Below the pieces are notes generated by a model. It had not been told where the DNA came from. It did no database searches and saw only the letters and a list, made by a program, of their open reading frames with translations. A program made the position numbers and the translations under genes. Shown one piece after another: positions 53,071-64,000 of a DNA stretch of 64,000 nt (its first letter is position 1; each line of letters begins with the position of its first letter). Source of the DNA: Dendrophyllia cribrosa (Eukaryota; Cnidaria; Anthozoa; Scleractinia; Dendrophylliidae); contig JAJLRJ010000007.1 in the NCBI GenBank assembly GCA_024195265.1, forward strand, positions 25,545,934 through 25,609,933. Direction: 5' to 3'.

Positions 53071-54634
53071 TTTGAAAAGCAAACATAAAAATAATTAATG
53101 GATAACTGATAATGAAGCATTTTTATAAACAACGTATAAATTACTGAACTGCAAAAAACTGCTAACCTACGTGTATGGTACGACCACATGTACGCTAAAA
53201 AACTCCCCCCTATTAATATTAAACGTTTGTAATGAGTTTTATCAGTTCCAAAGGAAATGCAGCCGATATATAGCTGAAACGTTTGCGCTCTCAGAAGCTT
53301 TTGTCACAATCTACAACGAAAGCAAATATATTACAAAAAGCGGCAAGTTCCCTGCGTCCAAAATGGATTATTCACGCAAATTGTATATTCAAGCAGAACA
53401 ACTGATTTCCTTAAAAAAGAGACTGTCTTCTGCAAATGCCAAGAACATTATAGTTGTGATATTGAGATTGGCGTTTCATTTCAAATCTTCTTGTTCAAGC
53501 ATCTAGTCTCGCCAAACTAAAATAGATGCATTCTTGTAACGTGCGCAACCATTCGTAGGAGAGAAGATGACTTACACACAATCGAAATCAAGATTGGTCG
53601 ATACCCTATAATAGAAAAAGAAAGAACTGCGTTAATTAAACAGGGAACTCGTGAAATTGTTTATCACGGATCGAAATAGAAAGGATCTCAGAGAAAGCAT
53701 TTCATTTCAACACGGCAATTGTCCAAATTCACAGGCGACAGTTTTAGGAAATTTGTTGCAACGGATTTATGCAGCGGTTGACAAAAAAACATTTTCGTGC
53801 GACTAGTTTGTTGAAAAGGCAAATTATGTCTCTACGTGGCGCTTTTTAAACAAACAAGCCAATAAATGTTTTAATAGTACTGAAACTGATAAACTACGGT
53901 TTGAAAAAAAAAACTTACCTCATTGTTTTCTACTAAGTTCAAGGGCAAATTAACAAAATAAAAAAAAACACAAATGGGTTGTTGCAATTGCCATTCCCTT
54001 TGCTGTTACCAGTAACTTGCATGACAGGCGCTTAATGGTAATGGTGGCTGTCTTTTTGCTAATTTGATACCATCAGCAAAAATCTCCAATCATCTCACAA
54101 AGTGATATCAAGCCGACAAAATCTTGTGACTTGCACGGCCATTAACATTGTAGAAGAGAAGCTGTTTACGTGATATCTCGCTCACATCCAAATTAGTAGA
54201 TTCCCTGCAATCAAAAATGAAATCCGTCAATTAAATAAAACGCTAATTTTGGAGTCGTTTCACTGTAACTATCCAACGCTGGCCATGTGCAAGACTATCA
54301 TGCATGGCAAGTCTTCAAAGGAAAAGGAGCAAATTTCAAACTAAAAAACATATTCTTGCGCCTTTATTTAAACGACTTGGAATAGCTGTTGCACTACATT
54401 TATACATTTTAAATTTGAAAAACACATTCATGCGCCTTTATTCATCTTTCATAATAAGTGGTTTAACTTTCATTCCGCGGCCACTGACAGATAACATTAA
54501 GATCTAAAAATTAATCAATTTCGATTTAAAACTACTTACCATCAGGGCGCCTAGGTTTATATCCAGCGTAACGAAATTAGGAGCAAATTATCAGAGGAAA
54601 ATAAAGCAATCACCATATAACGTGCGCGTCCGCC
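53071..54634. other. non-coding, nothing recognised
   Basis: A+T-rich, with only short reading frames lacking any familiar domain. Confidence 0.5.
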
Positions 54635-55070
54635 TTCATCCACTACCTTCGGATCTCGATTCGATTAGTCAGATATCAATGACAACAGAAAATGACACGT
54701 CTATCTCTTTTAATTTAACAATGTGCCGTTGATTTATTTTCTTTCAGTATGGTCCTGGCCCTAAGTAAGACTAGATCTATTAGTCGAAATATCAGCGTAT
54801 TAGCGTATATAAGAGACTCCCAACCTTCCCCTTCTCCCTCTGCCCCCCCCTTTCTCGCGCGCATCGAACCCCCTGTCACCCCTTTAATTGACAACATAAG
54901 CTTACCGCAATATTGCTTTACGCGTTAGCATTTTTAATTTACGGATTGGCTCTTAGGAGCCTTTCAAGGAGATAGTTTTGCTAAAAAAAATCACTAAAAT
55001 TAAGACAAATAAGAAATATTGAAGATTTAGTCAAGTTTTGAAATTAGAATTTGTAGTTTATAGTTATTCA
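54635..55070. repeat. ~430-bp duplicated segment, copy 1
   Basis: TTCATCCACTACCTTCGGAT through GACACGTCTATCTCTTTTAA, ACATAAGCTTACC and GGCTCTTAGGAGCC. Copy 2 lies at 62,970-63,960 in the same orientation but with about 495 extra bases at 63,301-63,796. Confidence 0.85.
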
Positions 55071-56647
55071 AACAAACACGGGAATCTAGATGTAACCGTC
55101 TCATAAATACTTGGAACTAACATGCTTATTACACCACATTTGCCGTCTGCCACTGTGGCGTCAAACAAAGTGAGTTTGCAATTTTCTCCTGTGGAGCCGA
55201 GGTTGTCGAAAACTTCAGGTCAATCGCAACACTTTGACATTGAATTATCATTGGGCCAAGTTTTATAGATACAAAAGAATCGCAGCATCATACTCCGTAA
55301 CATTCTTGCCTCTAATGCATCAGTTAATTCCAGCAATGCCCATTCCTTCCCCCCCCCCCCCCCCTTTCAGGCTAACCCTCGCGCATTAGCATTTTTTTAA
55401 AAAGAGAATATTAAAATGCCCCACCCCCGGAATCACGCAAGTGATTTTGGAGCGAGAAGTGCTTCCATTTTGCTTCGTTCTCACCTTCACCTGGTATTAA
55501 ATTGAAACTCACACTGCTAAAATCTCGCATTCCGGTCCCTTAAAGCCTTTTTGTGTTTTTTTTTTTTCTATTCTTATTATAATACATGTATGTAACCGCC
55601 ATTCTCGGAACTTGAGGAACTGGCCGGTTAATACAGGTGGCCGCTTAATACAGGATCAATAAAAATACTCACTCCGCGTGGTCTAATGTCAATTTTAATG
55701 GCATATCATACAAAAACACTTCATAAAAGGAAACAATAGAACAATCAACACTCTTAAGCGATTAATACTTTAAACAAACTTCAGTGCCAACTAATGTAAC
55801 ATTGTGTAAAAGTACTCTGCAACAAATTGTCCTTTACTTTTCTAAGGGATACACTACTGTATTTCTATGACTTACAATCCACAACAAAATATCTCATTTC
55901 GTGATTTCATAGTTATTACGTTCAATATGTAGTTATAACCTTCAATATACAATAAAAAATGTTTTGCGAATATACGTTTGAAGGCGATTCATTCTCCATC
56001 TTTATATCCCTAAACAAACAAACTAATTAAAGAGAAATTTCTTGCGTTCGTAATTTTGTCTGTACTTCAACACATTGCACACATCTGCAAAGCGTTAACG
56101 ACATTAAACAGCCGATTATCAGCTTACAGTAACATTGAACTTGTTATTTCATTATTGTGATGATGGATCGCATTTTAAACACAATGAAATACCGCAAAAA
56201 ATGACATGTGGCTTAGTTTCCATTTAAGGGTGGCCGCTTAATACAGGTAAAAATAACAAAGAAAGACAAACATAGAACTGCTACAGAGTGGCCGCCTAAT
56301 AGAGGTAACAAATACAACGGTTATATAAGCAAAATATCGGGACTTTGAGAACTGCCCGCTTAATAGAGGTTGGCCACTTAATAAAGGCGCGTTATATACA
56401 GATTCCACTCCACCAATGATTATTCAAAGGGGACAGACCTCAAATTCATAATATTAGCATAATTAGCGACTTAAAGCAAATCTTTTACTTTGCAAAACGA
56501 AATAATTGCAGAAATTCCAATTTTCTAGACTGGTGTTAAATTCTGATTGCGCTATGATATTTGAAGAGGAAGCGAAAGAACGCCCGTGCACAAACTAAAA
56601 AAGGCCACTTTTTTTGCAGCAAAAATAAACAAACGGATCACCGAAGA
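55071..56647. repeat. non-coding with GGCCGCTTAATACAGGT-type repeats
   Basis: A C(17)-type run lies near 55,350. A ~50-bp segment at about 55,605-55,654 (GGAACTGGCCGGTTAATACA, GGTGGCCGCTTAATACAGG) recurs in the same orientation at about 56,337-56,387, with single units at 56,227 and 56,288. This looks like the ends of a small non-autonomous transposon. No gene seen. Confidence 0.55.
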
Positions 56648-57186
56648 ATGGACCTTATGGACGATGTGGACATGGAGGAAGTAATTGACATGTTGTTGGT
56701 TTGATAATTGATATTATTTAGTTTTTGCAAAATGAAACAGTTCAAACAACCTTCATCTCTTTTTGATATAGGAAATGGAAATCGACGAAATGGCTCCAAC
56801 AGAAGGAACTATAGAGGTACGGACACGGATAACCTAGCTAACCTTAGAATGTGACTAAACATTAATGAACATTGTACAAATATTTCGCTTTGATATTGGA
56901 TATTCCGAAAACAAATGGTTTAAAAAAACTGTACGGGTTGAGATACTTATGCCTTTAAAGCTTTTCGTACTTTTTACAGCTTGTTCGCAATGAATGTAAA
57001 CCTATTCCCCAAAACAGACAGTTTTCTGGACGAAAGAAGCAAGGAAGATGAGGGCGAGAAAGCAAGGTATTGGCAGAGGTTGCTAAGCAACGAGATCAAA
57101 TCAAGCTTCTGCAGAATGCTGTCGAGGATCAGTCCAGACTCCTTCAGGAAATCTCTTATCAGCTAAAACAGGCCACGCGACCATAG
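56648..57186 (+). pseudogene. three-exon coiled-coil remnant (candidate)
   Basis: Exon 1, 56,648-56,698, encodes MDLMDDVDMEEVIDMLL. Exon 2, 56,772-56,816, encodes EMEIDEMAPTEGTIE. Exon 3 starts at 56,980 (LVRNECKPIPQNRQFSG), has an in-frame TGA at 57,049-57,051, then a leucine heptad helix (KQRDQIKLLQNAVEDQSRLL) to a TAG at 57,184-57,186. All exon borders are GT/AG and phase 0. Acidic start and coiled coil suggest the N-terminus of a transposase or accessory gene; the family is unknown and the evidence is only pattern-level. Confidence 0.35.
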
Positions 57187-57240
57187 GATGCAACAGAGTC
57201 CTCAGACCGTGAGGACACTGTTCTTCAACTGGCTGAACTG

Positions 57241-58733
57241 CTAAAAATAACAATTTGCTTTTGGTTATAAATGAATGGATGAATACAGGAGCCGTTAATT
57301 GGCACTTGATAAATGATAAGAATGAATGATTTTATTTGAATGTGTGATACGTTTATTTTCTTTTGTCTCTGTTTCTTTTCTCTGCCGTAAGGATCACTTT
57401 GCCGTTTCTTTTGTTTCACTTCAAGAATTAATACTATCTACTGATCTGGGTCTCGAAGACCAGATCCAGCCATTCTCAACGATTTGTTGCAGTGATCGTG
57501 CATTCTATATTTTACGGTGCGCCCTGGTTGATAAAAAAACATGTCTTATCAAAGTATATACTATTCACATTCCATTTGAATGATATGCAAATGAGTATAT
57601 CTAAAGGAAAACACTAGCACCCTTTATCCTTTTCACTTCTGACTTTGTCCCAGACGAACGGCGATAGACGACCCACCCACCCGAGCGAGTAAGTCAGGTT
57701 CACAATTACCCAACATTCATTCAATCTGTCTTGGGCTTGTCCCAGGTCAGTTTGATTCCCCATACCTCAGTTATTATAATGTCAAGAAAACTTTTCTTGC
57801 AAGTTATTTATTACATCTAGAACATCAAAAAAATATAATAAAAATAGGTGGTCACCATGCCCGTTTTCACGTAATAGCGCTGTAGTATAAAACTAATTTG
57901 CTAGCAGCGTGTCACGGCAACATTAAAAATCCTAGCCTTTTTTTTTTCTACTGATGAAAAATTCTTCAAATTTGGAAATATAATGGAGAGTAGTTAATAC
58001 TTTAATACTAGCGGCTGCTATCCAAATTCACAATTCATTTAAAAAAACACGTGAAAGACAATGCTATTGTTATTGAGCCAATCAGGAAACAACACCTACT
58101 CACGCGTATAGACTCAGCTGTACAGCAAGTGTTTCACAAAATGGCGAGTTTAGAAACGCAGTAGACATCACAATTCAGAAAACTATCAACACGCATTCCA
58201 AGTCTCGTTCTGGAATCATACGATTCAGCAGAAATGAGTCTGCATATTATCGCTCGTTCAAAACTAGGCACACCCGGACGAGTTATCTGCAAGCCACGAA
58301 GCAATTACTTCAGATAAATGAGAAATTTCTCGACAGATTCAACTAGCATAGACATACAGTTTTATGTCCCTTTTCCAAACTCTTAACAGTAATTTTCAAA
58401 AATAACGACTTGGGTACCCTGTAATATTTTACCTAAGATAAAGAATGCGGCTGTACGGCCAAACGCCTCCACTTGAGAAACGCGAACAACCTCATTTGAA
58501 ACACCCTCAGGCTATGCTTCAAAAACGGTATATGTTCCCAAAATAATTAAATGGCCTACTTTATCACATAACTACCCCTATCTCGAGGTTCCAAAACGAA
58601 ATTAGCTATGCAAAAACACTTCACTGAAATATTTTCACACACAATCTAATAAATAAATATACTAAATTAGTAGATCAATGGCGCACGGAGAAAATATGGA
58701 ATTATATAATGCGCGCTACGAAATTTGTCGCTA
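57241..58733. other. non-coding, nothing recognised
   Basis: Mostly A+T-rich sequence. Short frames have no familiar motifs. Confidence 0.5.
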
Positions 58734-59035
58734 TATTAATAACAATTTTGTTTACGGTAAGCCACGCTTAATTTTAGCTAATTCAAATGGCAATCATGTT
58801 GGTGATAACACAGTCTTATCTATCAATGGGGCACGTGAGTTTCGGAACGCCATTTCGCAACAGCATATCACATATAGTATACCCACTAGTAAAAATAATA
58901 CTATGTAGACAAGCAAAATGAATCACATTGCCCAAATCAACATATAATATAACATACATAAAATACAACGCAGACGTATGCAATGAGCAACAGTAACACA
59001 ATCGTAGCCACTGACAGACAATACAACGCAATACA
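58734..59035. repeat. repeat copy, uninterrupted form
   Basis: Carries in one piece the two halves seen at 51,820-51,920 and 52,893-53,070. Divergence between copies is perhaps 15-20% by eye. Confidence 0.6.
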
Positions 59036-59393
59036 GAGTGTGTGCGCTCACGTGACCCTTGAATTACCGTCTGCCATGTTGAAGGACCACTTTGATGGGT
59101 TTTCCCTGTGTTTACCTTCTAGGGAGCGAGCAGTGTGAGCGCTTTTGAAATCATAACTCGCGTTTCCTTTAACGTTGTGAATTAAAATTGAAAAGGTAGC
59201 TAATATACAGTGCTTTTTTGTCATTTGTGCTAATTTAAATCCCAAAAACCCTTTTCTTTCGATAATTAGGTCCGTATTTGTTTCGATCAATTCGATTTGC
59301 CGCCCGATTTTTTTAAACCTTGAAATCATTATCACAAAGTAGAAAATCAACCACACTTATAAAATCGGTTTTACGTCAACAATATTTCTTATA

Positions 59394-61034
59394 AGGGACG
59401 GACCATTAGATTTTTGAGGGGGGTTTGGGCAAATACCAAAAAAAAATTCGAGCACGGCCTTGAACTGCAAAAAAAATATCGTGCAAAACAAAAACCCCAG
59501 GAAAAAAAATTCCTGCAAAGCTTTATATTTTCAGAACAATATTTTATATCCAGAAGCACACGGTCAAAACACAGATAAATCACACTGACGTTGTAGAATG
59601 TTAGCGACTTATATGCACTTGGGGAGGGTCAAATGTTCTATCTTTTCATTGGCTTGTTTAGTTTAGCCAATAACAATGGTTTATTTTTGACCCGGCGTAA
59701 GTTGTGTTTCTTTAAAGGCTTTTTAGCTGATTTCATAAGCATGTAAGATTTTCTGACACAAGGAATGGCTCTTTTATAGTTGTACAGTGGCATTGTAGGT
59801 ACATGTATATCTCAATGGATGAGAAATACTTTGTTTGTGTTGTACAACAAGCTTGTAATTGCAGGGGCGGCGCTACCGGTGGGGCAGGTGGGACATTTGC
59901 CCCACCAACTTTCAACAGCTCAAAATGGCGGTGGACGGAGATGAATAGTGTAGCAACATCCTTTGACCAGATCTGATGGCGGGGCGCTTTAATGCATTAG
60001 AGTTTGCAACATAAATATTCCGTTAATTAACCAAAAGCCTACAATTTTAGCATCGGAGATATTGTGACTGACTGTAGACTGGAGATTGGATATTGTGAAC
60101 CAAGCATTTCAATACCCCTTGAGTTACTCGGACGTCAGCTATCGGACTCCAGCTACCGACAAATCCATCAATGCTGTGAGTTAGCACTCGGCCTCTGACC
60201 TAACAAGGCTCAAGACATATCAACAAACAATGTCACAAGAAAGATTAAATCATTGCATTATCCAGACATTGCATTAACTGACAAATTGAACATGGCTGAT
60301 ATTGGAAATCAGTTTCTTTCTGCCTCTAATGACAGAGAAAATCGTTTTGGAAAATTCGTTTCCAAAGCCTTCCCATACTGAAAAGAATTGACAGAGAATA
60401 TTCGAGTGACAGTCGAATTTACTTTGAACAAACAACCAAAATGGAGTTACACCCAAGTTTCAGAAAGTGTTTCGTGTACATGTACTTTTCATGAGAATTA
60501 AACTGAACTCAAAGCTGGCCTTGGAAACTGTTTCTCCGGTCTCAGGAACGCTGGAAATAGCATTTCAGAGACTTTCATTTCAAAAATTTCCCAGGGGAGC
60601 ATGCCCCCGGACCCCCCTAGAAGCTCGCGCCTTCGGCGCTCGGCACAGGAGATTTGCCCCACCAACATTATATTTCCGGCGCCGCCCCTGTAATTGTTGG
60701 GTGTACTATGATGGGCGGTGCAAGCAACAACAGGGCGGCTGGTGTAAAGAAAATTGTAGGGGCAGTTACAACACCACGGCCAGGCTTCCTGCTATCAAGC
60801 TGCTGTTACATCAGATCTGACTTGCTATAGTATTCCTGTCTCTAGTATGGCCTTTCTAGTATTCCTAACACGTATATGTGTCAGGCATTAAAACATAGAC
60901 TCGCAAAAAAAATATCATGCAAGCAAATCATGGCAAAAAGAAAAATCCTGCACAGTCTCGAGCGTAGAAAAAAATATCCTGCACCAAAAAATTGCCCAAC
61001 CCCCCCCCCCTCAAAAATCTAATGGTCCGTCCCT
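59394..61034. mobile_element. non-autonomous DNA element with inverted ends, containing another
   Basis: The left end AGGGACGGACCATTAGATTT, then TTGAGG and GTTTGGGCAA, is mirrored by the right end (GCCCAACCCC...CAAAAATCTAATGGTCCGTC, CCT) at about 60,986-61,034. Further inward, imperfect A-rich repeats with ATCCTGCA/ATCATGCA words also mirror each other. No coding capacity. I could not define the target duplication. A second element sits inside. Confidence 0.75.
59862..60690. mobile_element. MITE-like element nested inside the previous one
   Basis: Ends read inward as CAGGGGCGGCGC (59,862-59,873 and the complement at 60,679-60,690), with TTGCCCCACCAAC-type inverted sequence just inside. TAATTG lies directly outside both ends (59,856-59,861 and 60,691-60,696), a perfect 6-bp duplication. 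CAGGGGCGG ends suggest a hAT-related MITE. No transposase. Confidence 0.85.
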
Positions 61035-61439
61035 AAAATGGAATCATTTTCATGGTCGCAACAAATCGTAGAATCAGTCTTGTAGCGCGTCTATTTTAAT
61101 AGAGTTTTTCTGTATCCTCTGTTTTTCACAGGCCTCTGTTTCACAGAGGTTTGTGTAATTACCATATTTTGAATAGAGTTTCATTAATGCAAAAAATGCA
61201 ACGTGTCATTTGTTTCTGTGACCCAACGAAATGGTCCCACCGTGTCCATGCTTCATCAACAGCGTGCTGTTATTTTTAATAGAATATCTACAGATGCTTC
61301 AAGGTTTAGAAAATTCTCGAATTCTTCCGCCTTTTCCATTTCAGGCCCTTATGACTTTTATGGAGTGTTTTGAGGTTTTATTACGAGGTCTTAATGTTCC
61401 TCCGAATGTTATCCTTCGGCGTCATTACCGACAGTAATT

Positions 61440-61795
61440 GTGGATTGATCCATTCTTATCCATGGCCAAGTGTATGGAACAAGCTAGCCATTAATCCTGA
61501 ATACTTCTGGCTGCTTACTGGTGAGACACCTAGAAGTCTTACGAATGTTGTTGAACGAATTGGGCATGACATAAAGATGCGAGCACGAAATTGCTGGCAT
61601 CCTCGTCGTCTAGTGGGTCGAACTCGCCCCAACGCACTTTGTGTTTATTACAGAGTACTTATGACGTTCATTTGGTTGCGACAATAGTTAACATTATGCA
61701 ACCTTGGTTCAATTTTTGGTGTATCTGCGAGTACAGTGTGTGAAAATCTATACACAATACTGCCTCTTATGCATGAGCACTACGTTCGAAGCTAA
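61440..61795 (+). pseudogene. Harbinger-type transposase N-terminal fragment
   Basis: A frame encodes WNKLAINPEYFWLLTGETPR, RARNCWHPRRLVGRTRPNAL and YYRVLMTFIWLRQ, then a stop. Another frame continues LCNLGSIFGVSASTVCENLY, ILPLMHEHYV. The LMTFIWLR ... L..FGVS.STV pattern is the helix-turn-helix (HTH_Tnp_4) that precedes the DDE domain of PIF/Harbinger-like enzymes. The catalytic domain is gone, replaced by repeat sequence. Confidence 0.6.
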
Positions 61796-61799
61796 TATC

Positions 61800-62320
61800 C
61801 AGAATATCGTTTCAAAAAGTTCACGGACGACCGGAACGATTATATGAGAACACTTTTGAGACGACCCGGGACGATCGCAAACAACCCGGACGACTGGGAC
61901 GATCGCGGTCGCTTGGATAGAACTGTGTTCTATCCAGACAACTGGGACGATCGTGAAAAAACGGGGATGATCATATGAGAACTACTCTCAGGCGACCGAG
62001 ACGACTGAGGCGATCGAAGCGACGGCAAATCTACCCCAGAATACACATTATTTCCCAGTATTCATAGCTCTACCAGTTCCAAAATGGTGACAACTTCGGA
62101 GTTTAACTCTGCTTTAACAGCCCCCTTTTTATTTACGACTCTCGAGCCCAAAACATGTTATCGGATCCAGTTTACGACCGCGCTATTGACGTTCGGGACG
62201 ACCGGGACGATCATATGAGAACCCAAATTGCTTGAGTCATCCCGATCGTCTGAGTCGCTTGCAAAAAAAAAAAACTTTTGAAATGACTCAGACGACCGGG
62301 ACGATTATATGAGAACCAGC
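61800..62320. repeat. cluster of GACGACCGGGACGAT repeats inside the Harbinger-like element
   Basis: Variants of GACCGGGACGATNATATGAGAA occur at about 61,826, 61,960, 62,198 and 62,293, with many shorter GACGA(C/T) and CGATCG words between. A perfect 10-bp hairpin (TGGATAGAAC/GTTCTATCCA) is at 61,914-61,936. Probably a MITE inserted into the transposase gene. Confidence 0.6.
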
Positions 62321-62321
62321 C

Positions 62322-62530
62322 TTAAGCGATTACGGTAGGATTCACCGCTTCTTTGTTGTTAATTTGTTGCAAAGCCGCCTCATATTTCTCCCTAAGGTCA
62401 GAGCTTAAAATATCTGTGTTCATCAAAAAAAATTCGTCATTCCTTTTCGATACAAAAGCACCTCTTCCTTAGTAATAGCGTTATTTCTTGGCTTTCTCTC
62501 TTTGCCTGATTTTCTCGGCTTTTCTGAAAT
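62322..62530 (-). pseudogene. basic fragment, possibly the Harbinger accessory (Myb-like) gene
   Basis: On the minus strand two frames give KPRKSGKERKPRNNAITKEE and, after a shift, LSSDLREKYEAALQQINNKE. Harbinger elements often carry a second Myb-like gene. The assignment here is weak and from context. Confidence 0.25.
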
Positions 62531-62969
62531 CGAAACATAAATGATATTGAACATATTCCGTTATGACGTACTTATAAGAAAATTAAAAAAAATTCAGAAA
62601 ACAGTATTTATATATGTTTTGCAATTTATAAGCTCTTACTTGATCTAAAATGGAGATCAAACATTTCATCTCCGTCCGGTTTCATGTCGACGTCCACGTT
62701 GCGGCAGTGTTAGCTGTTTTGAATTTTGAATCTTATAAATGCACGTGCGATACACATTTGAGATCAGCTATGACTAATTTGCATACATCTACACACATCT
62801 GCATGTTAGAAACAAAGGCTCTGTTTTTTACAATAAAAAACAGAGGATACAGAAAAACTCTAATAGCTAGTTTGTCGGTTAAATGATTGCACGCTGCAAT
62901 TTGTCTGCATGAAATTTTAAGAATTTTGTCTCCAAGTGGTTTCTGTGGGGAACTTGTTCCCTAGGTGCG

Positions 62970-63960
62970 TTCATCCACTACCTTCGGATCTCGATTGCGT
63001 TAGTTCAATGTTGTATTACCGAAACAGTAGACACGACAAAATGCAAACAGATATCAATGACAACAGAAAATGACACGTCTATCTCTTTTAATTTAACCAT
63101 GTGCCATTCATTTATTTTCCTTCACTATAGCCCTAGACGAAAGTAAGACTAGATCTATTAGTCGAAATATCGCACATTAAATAAATCTGCCCTTTGCATT
63201 TTTAATTTCCCTATTTGGCATATATAAGAGAATCCCAACCTTCCCCTTCTGCCTCCCTCCCCCTTTCTCGCGCACATCTAACCCCCTATCACCCCTTTAA
63301 TTTTTTCACAATTGTAAAGCTATTATCACGTCCCACTTTTCACTCAAAAGAACCAAAACAATAATAATAATAATAGCATTTATTTAAACACGATAAAAAT
63401 TACAGCGGAGCTGATGTGGTCATATATTAAAATACTAAGAATTAAGAACTTGCCAATTACAAGCAGAAAGTGCGCAGAAGGTATTAACCCTTATAGCCCT
63501 TAACTGTTAGCCATCATAACGCTTTACTCAAACCTAACATTATTATAACTCGAATCTCTAACCTACAAATACCACGCCCATTGTACTCTATACCCTATCA
63601 CACTGCCAGAATGCTCTAAAGCGCGAACTGTTACTTAAAAGGTCCCAGATCCAACTCTCACTCCTGTCGTCCTTTTTTCTTTCTTTCTTCTTCACACTAA
63701 ACATTATGAAACTAATGTACCATATTTTTTCTTTTTCCGTTCGTCAAAAATCCTTAACTTTAATTTAAAAAAATATATTCTACCATGTCAATGTGACAAC
63801 ATAAGCTTACCAAAATATTACGTTACGCGTTAACATTTTTTATTCACCAGTTGGCTCTTAGGAGCCTTTAACAAAAATTCGTAAAATTAAAACAAAAATA
63901 ATAAGAAATATTAAAGATTTAGTGAAGTTTTAAAATTATAATTTATACTTATAGACGGAC
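62970..63960. repeat. duplicated segment, copy 2, with a ~495-bp insertion
   Basis: Same sequence as 54,635-55,070 but split after CACCCCTTTAATT at 63,300 and resumed at GACAACATAAGCTTACC (63,797). The extra 63,301-63,796 has an (AAT)n stretch and a T/C-rich part, with no gene and no clear inverted ends. Confidence 0.8.
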
Positions 63961-64000
63961 ACGATCTTAGTCCACTAGCAACCTACAGTACACTTGCATG

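Larger units (their letters stand above)
61101..62860. mobile_element. Harbinger-like DNA element, decayed
   Basis: A perfect 26-27-bp inverted repeat marks the ends: AGAGTTTTTCTGTATCCTCT plus GTTTTT at 61,101-61,126 and its complement at 62,836-62,860. AAT flanks both (61,098-61,100 and 62,861-62,863), a 3-bp duplication as in PIF/Harbinger elements. Inside are a truncated transposase HTH region (plus) and a basic fragment on the minus strand. Confidence 0.7.

Noticed and set aside
53171..53506. 111-residue frame
   Set aside because: No familiar domain and the neighbourhood is repeat-derived; chance is the simpler explanation.
58678..58908. 76-residue frame starting with ATG
   Set aside because: It overlaps a dispersed repeat (58,734-59,035) whose other copy lacks the frame.

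Overview
The window is animal nuclear DNA, A+T-rich and intron-bearing, and is built almost entirely from transposable elements stacked on one another. The mix (DIRS-type tyrosine-recombinase retroelements, a Polinton/Maverick, long-TIR Academ-like DNA transposons, hAT, Harbinger-like and Penelope-like remnants) suggests a cnidarian, probably an anthozoan. That assignment is inference from the families I recognise, not from a host marker gene. I find no confident single-copy host gene, rRNA or tRNA.

Layout. 1-2.3 kb: a T/G-rich stretch with a run of hairpins and a decayed zinc-knuckle ORF1-like gene. 2.7-6.9 kb: a DIRS-like retroelement with a broken gag, an open RT-RNase H whose catalytic motif is mutated, and an open tyrosine recombinase. 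7.13-9.81 kb: a complete hAT transposon with an open transposase. 10.0-12.3 kb: a possible two-exon coiled-coil gene, a Penelope-type GIY-YIG remnant and a hammerhead-like core.

12.4-42.7 kb is a four-level nest. (1) A decayed hAT-like transposase gene, 12,394-13,206, resumes in frame at 41,347-42,696. (2) It is split by a DIRS/Ngaro-type element with split direct repeats, 13,207-41,346. (3) Between that element's RNase H and recombinase genes sits a Polinton, 15,148-39,906, with terminal inverted repeats and a perfect 6-bp target duplication. (4) Inside a Polinton gene sits a 6,978-bp Academ-like transposon, 26,886-33,863, with ~210-bp inverted repeats and a 3-bp target duplication.

The Polinton encodes protein-primed DNA polymerase B, chromodomain integrase, adenovirus-type protease, major and minor capsid proteins, packaging ATPase, a fibre-like protein, a parvovirus-like phospholipase A2 domain protein and a candidate late transcription factor. 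Most virion-shell genes are open. The polymerase, integrase, PLA2, fibre and transcription-factor genes carry stops or frameshifts. Several late-type genes share a TAATAATATA element at their start codons.

43.6-48.9 kb: a second, decayed, 5'-truncated member of the Academ-like family. 49-64 kb: no convincing intact gene. It holds a 50-bp minisatellite, duplicated segments, a foldback element, nested MITE-like elements, a Harbinger-like element with 26-27-bp inverted repeats, and coiled-coil exon remnants.
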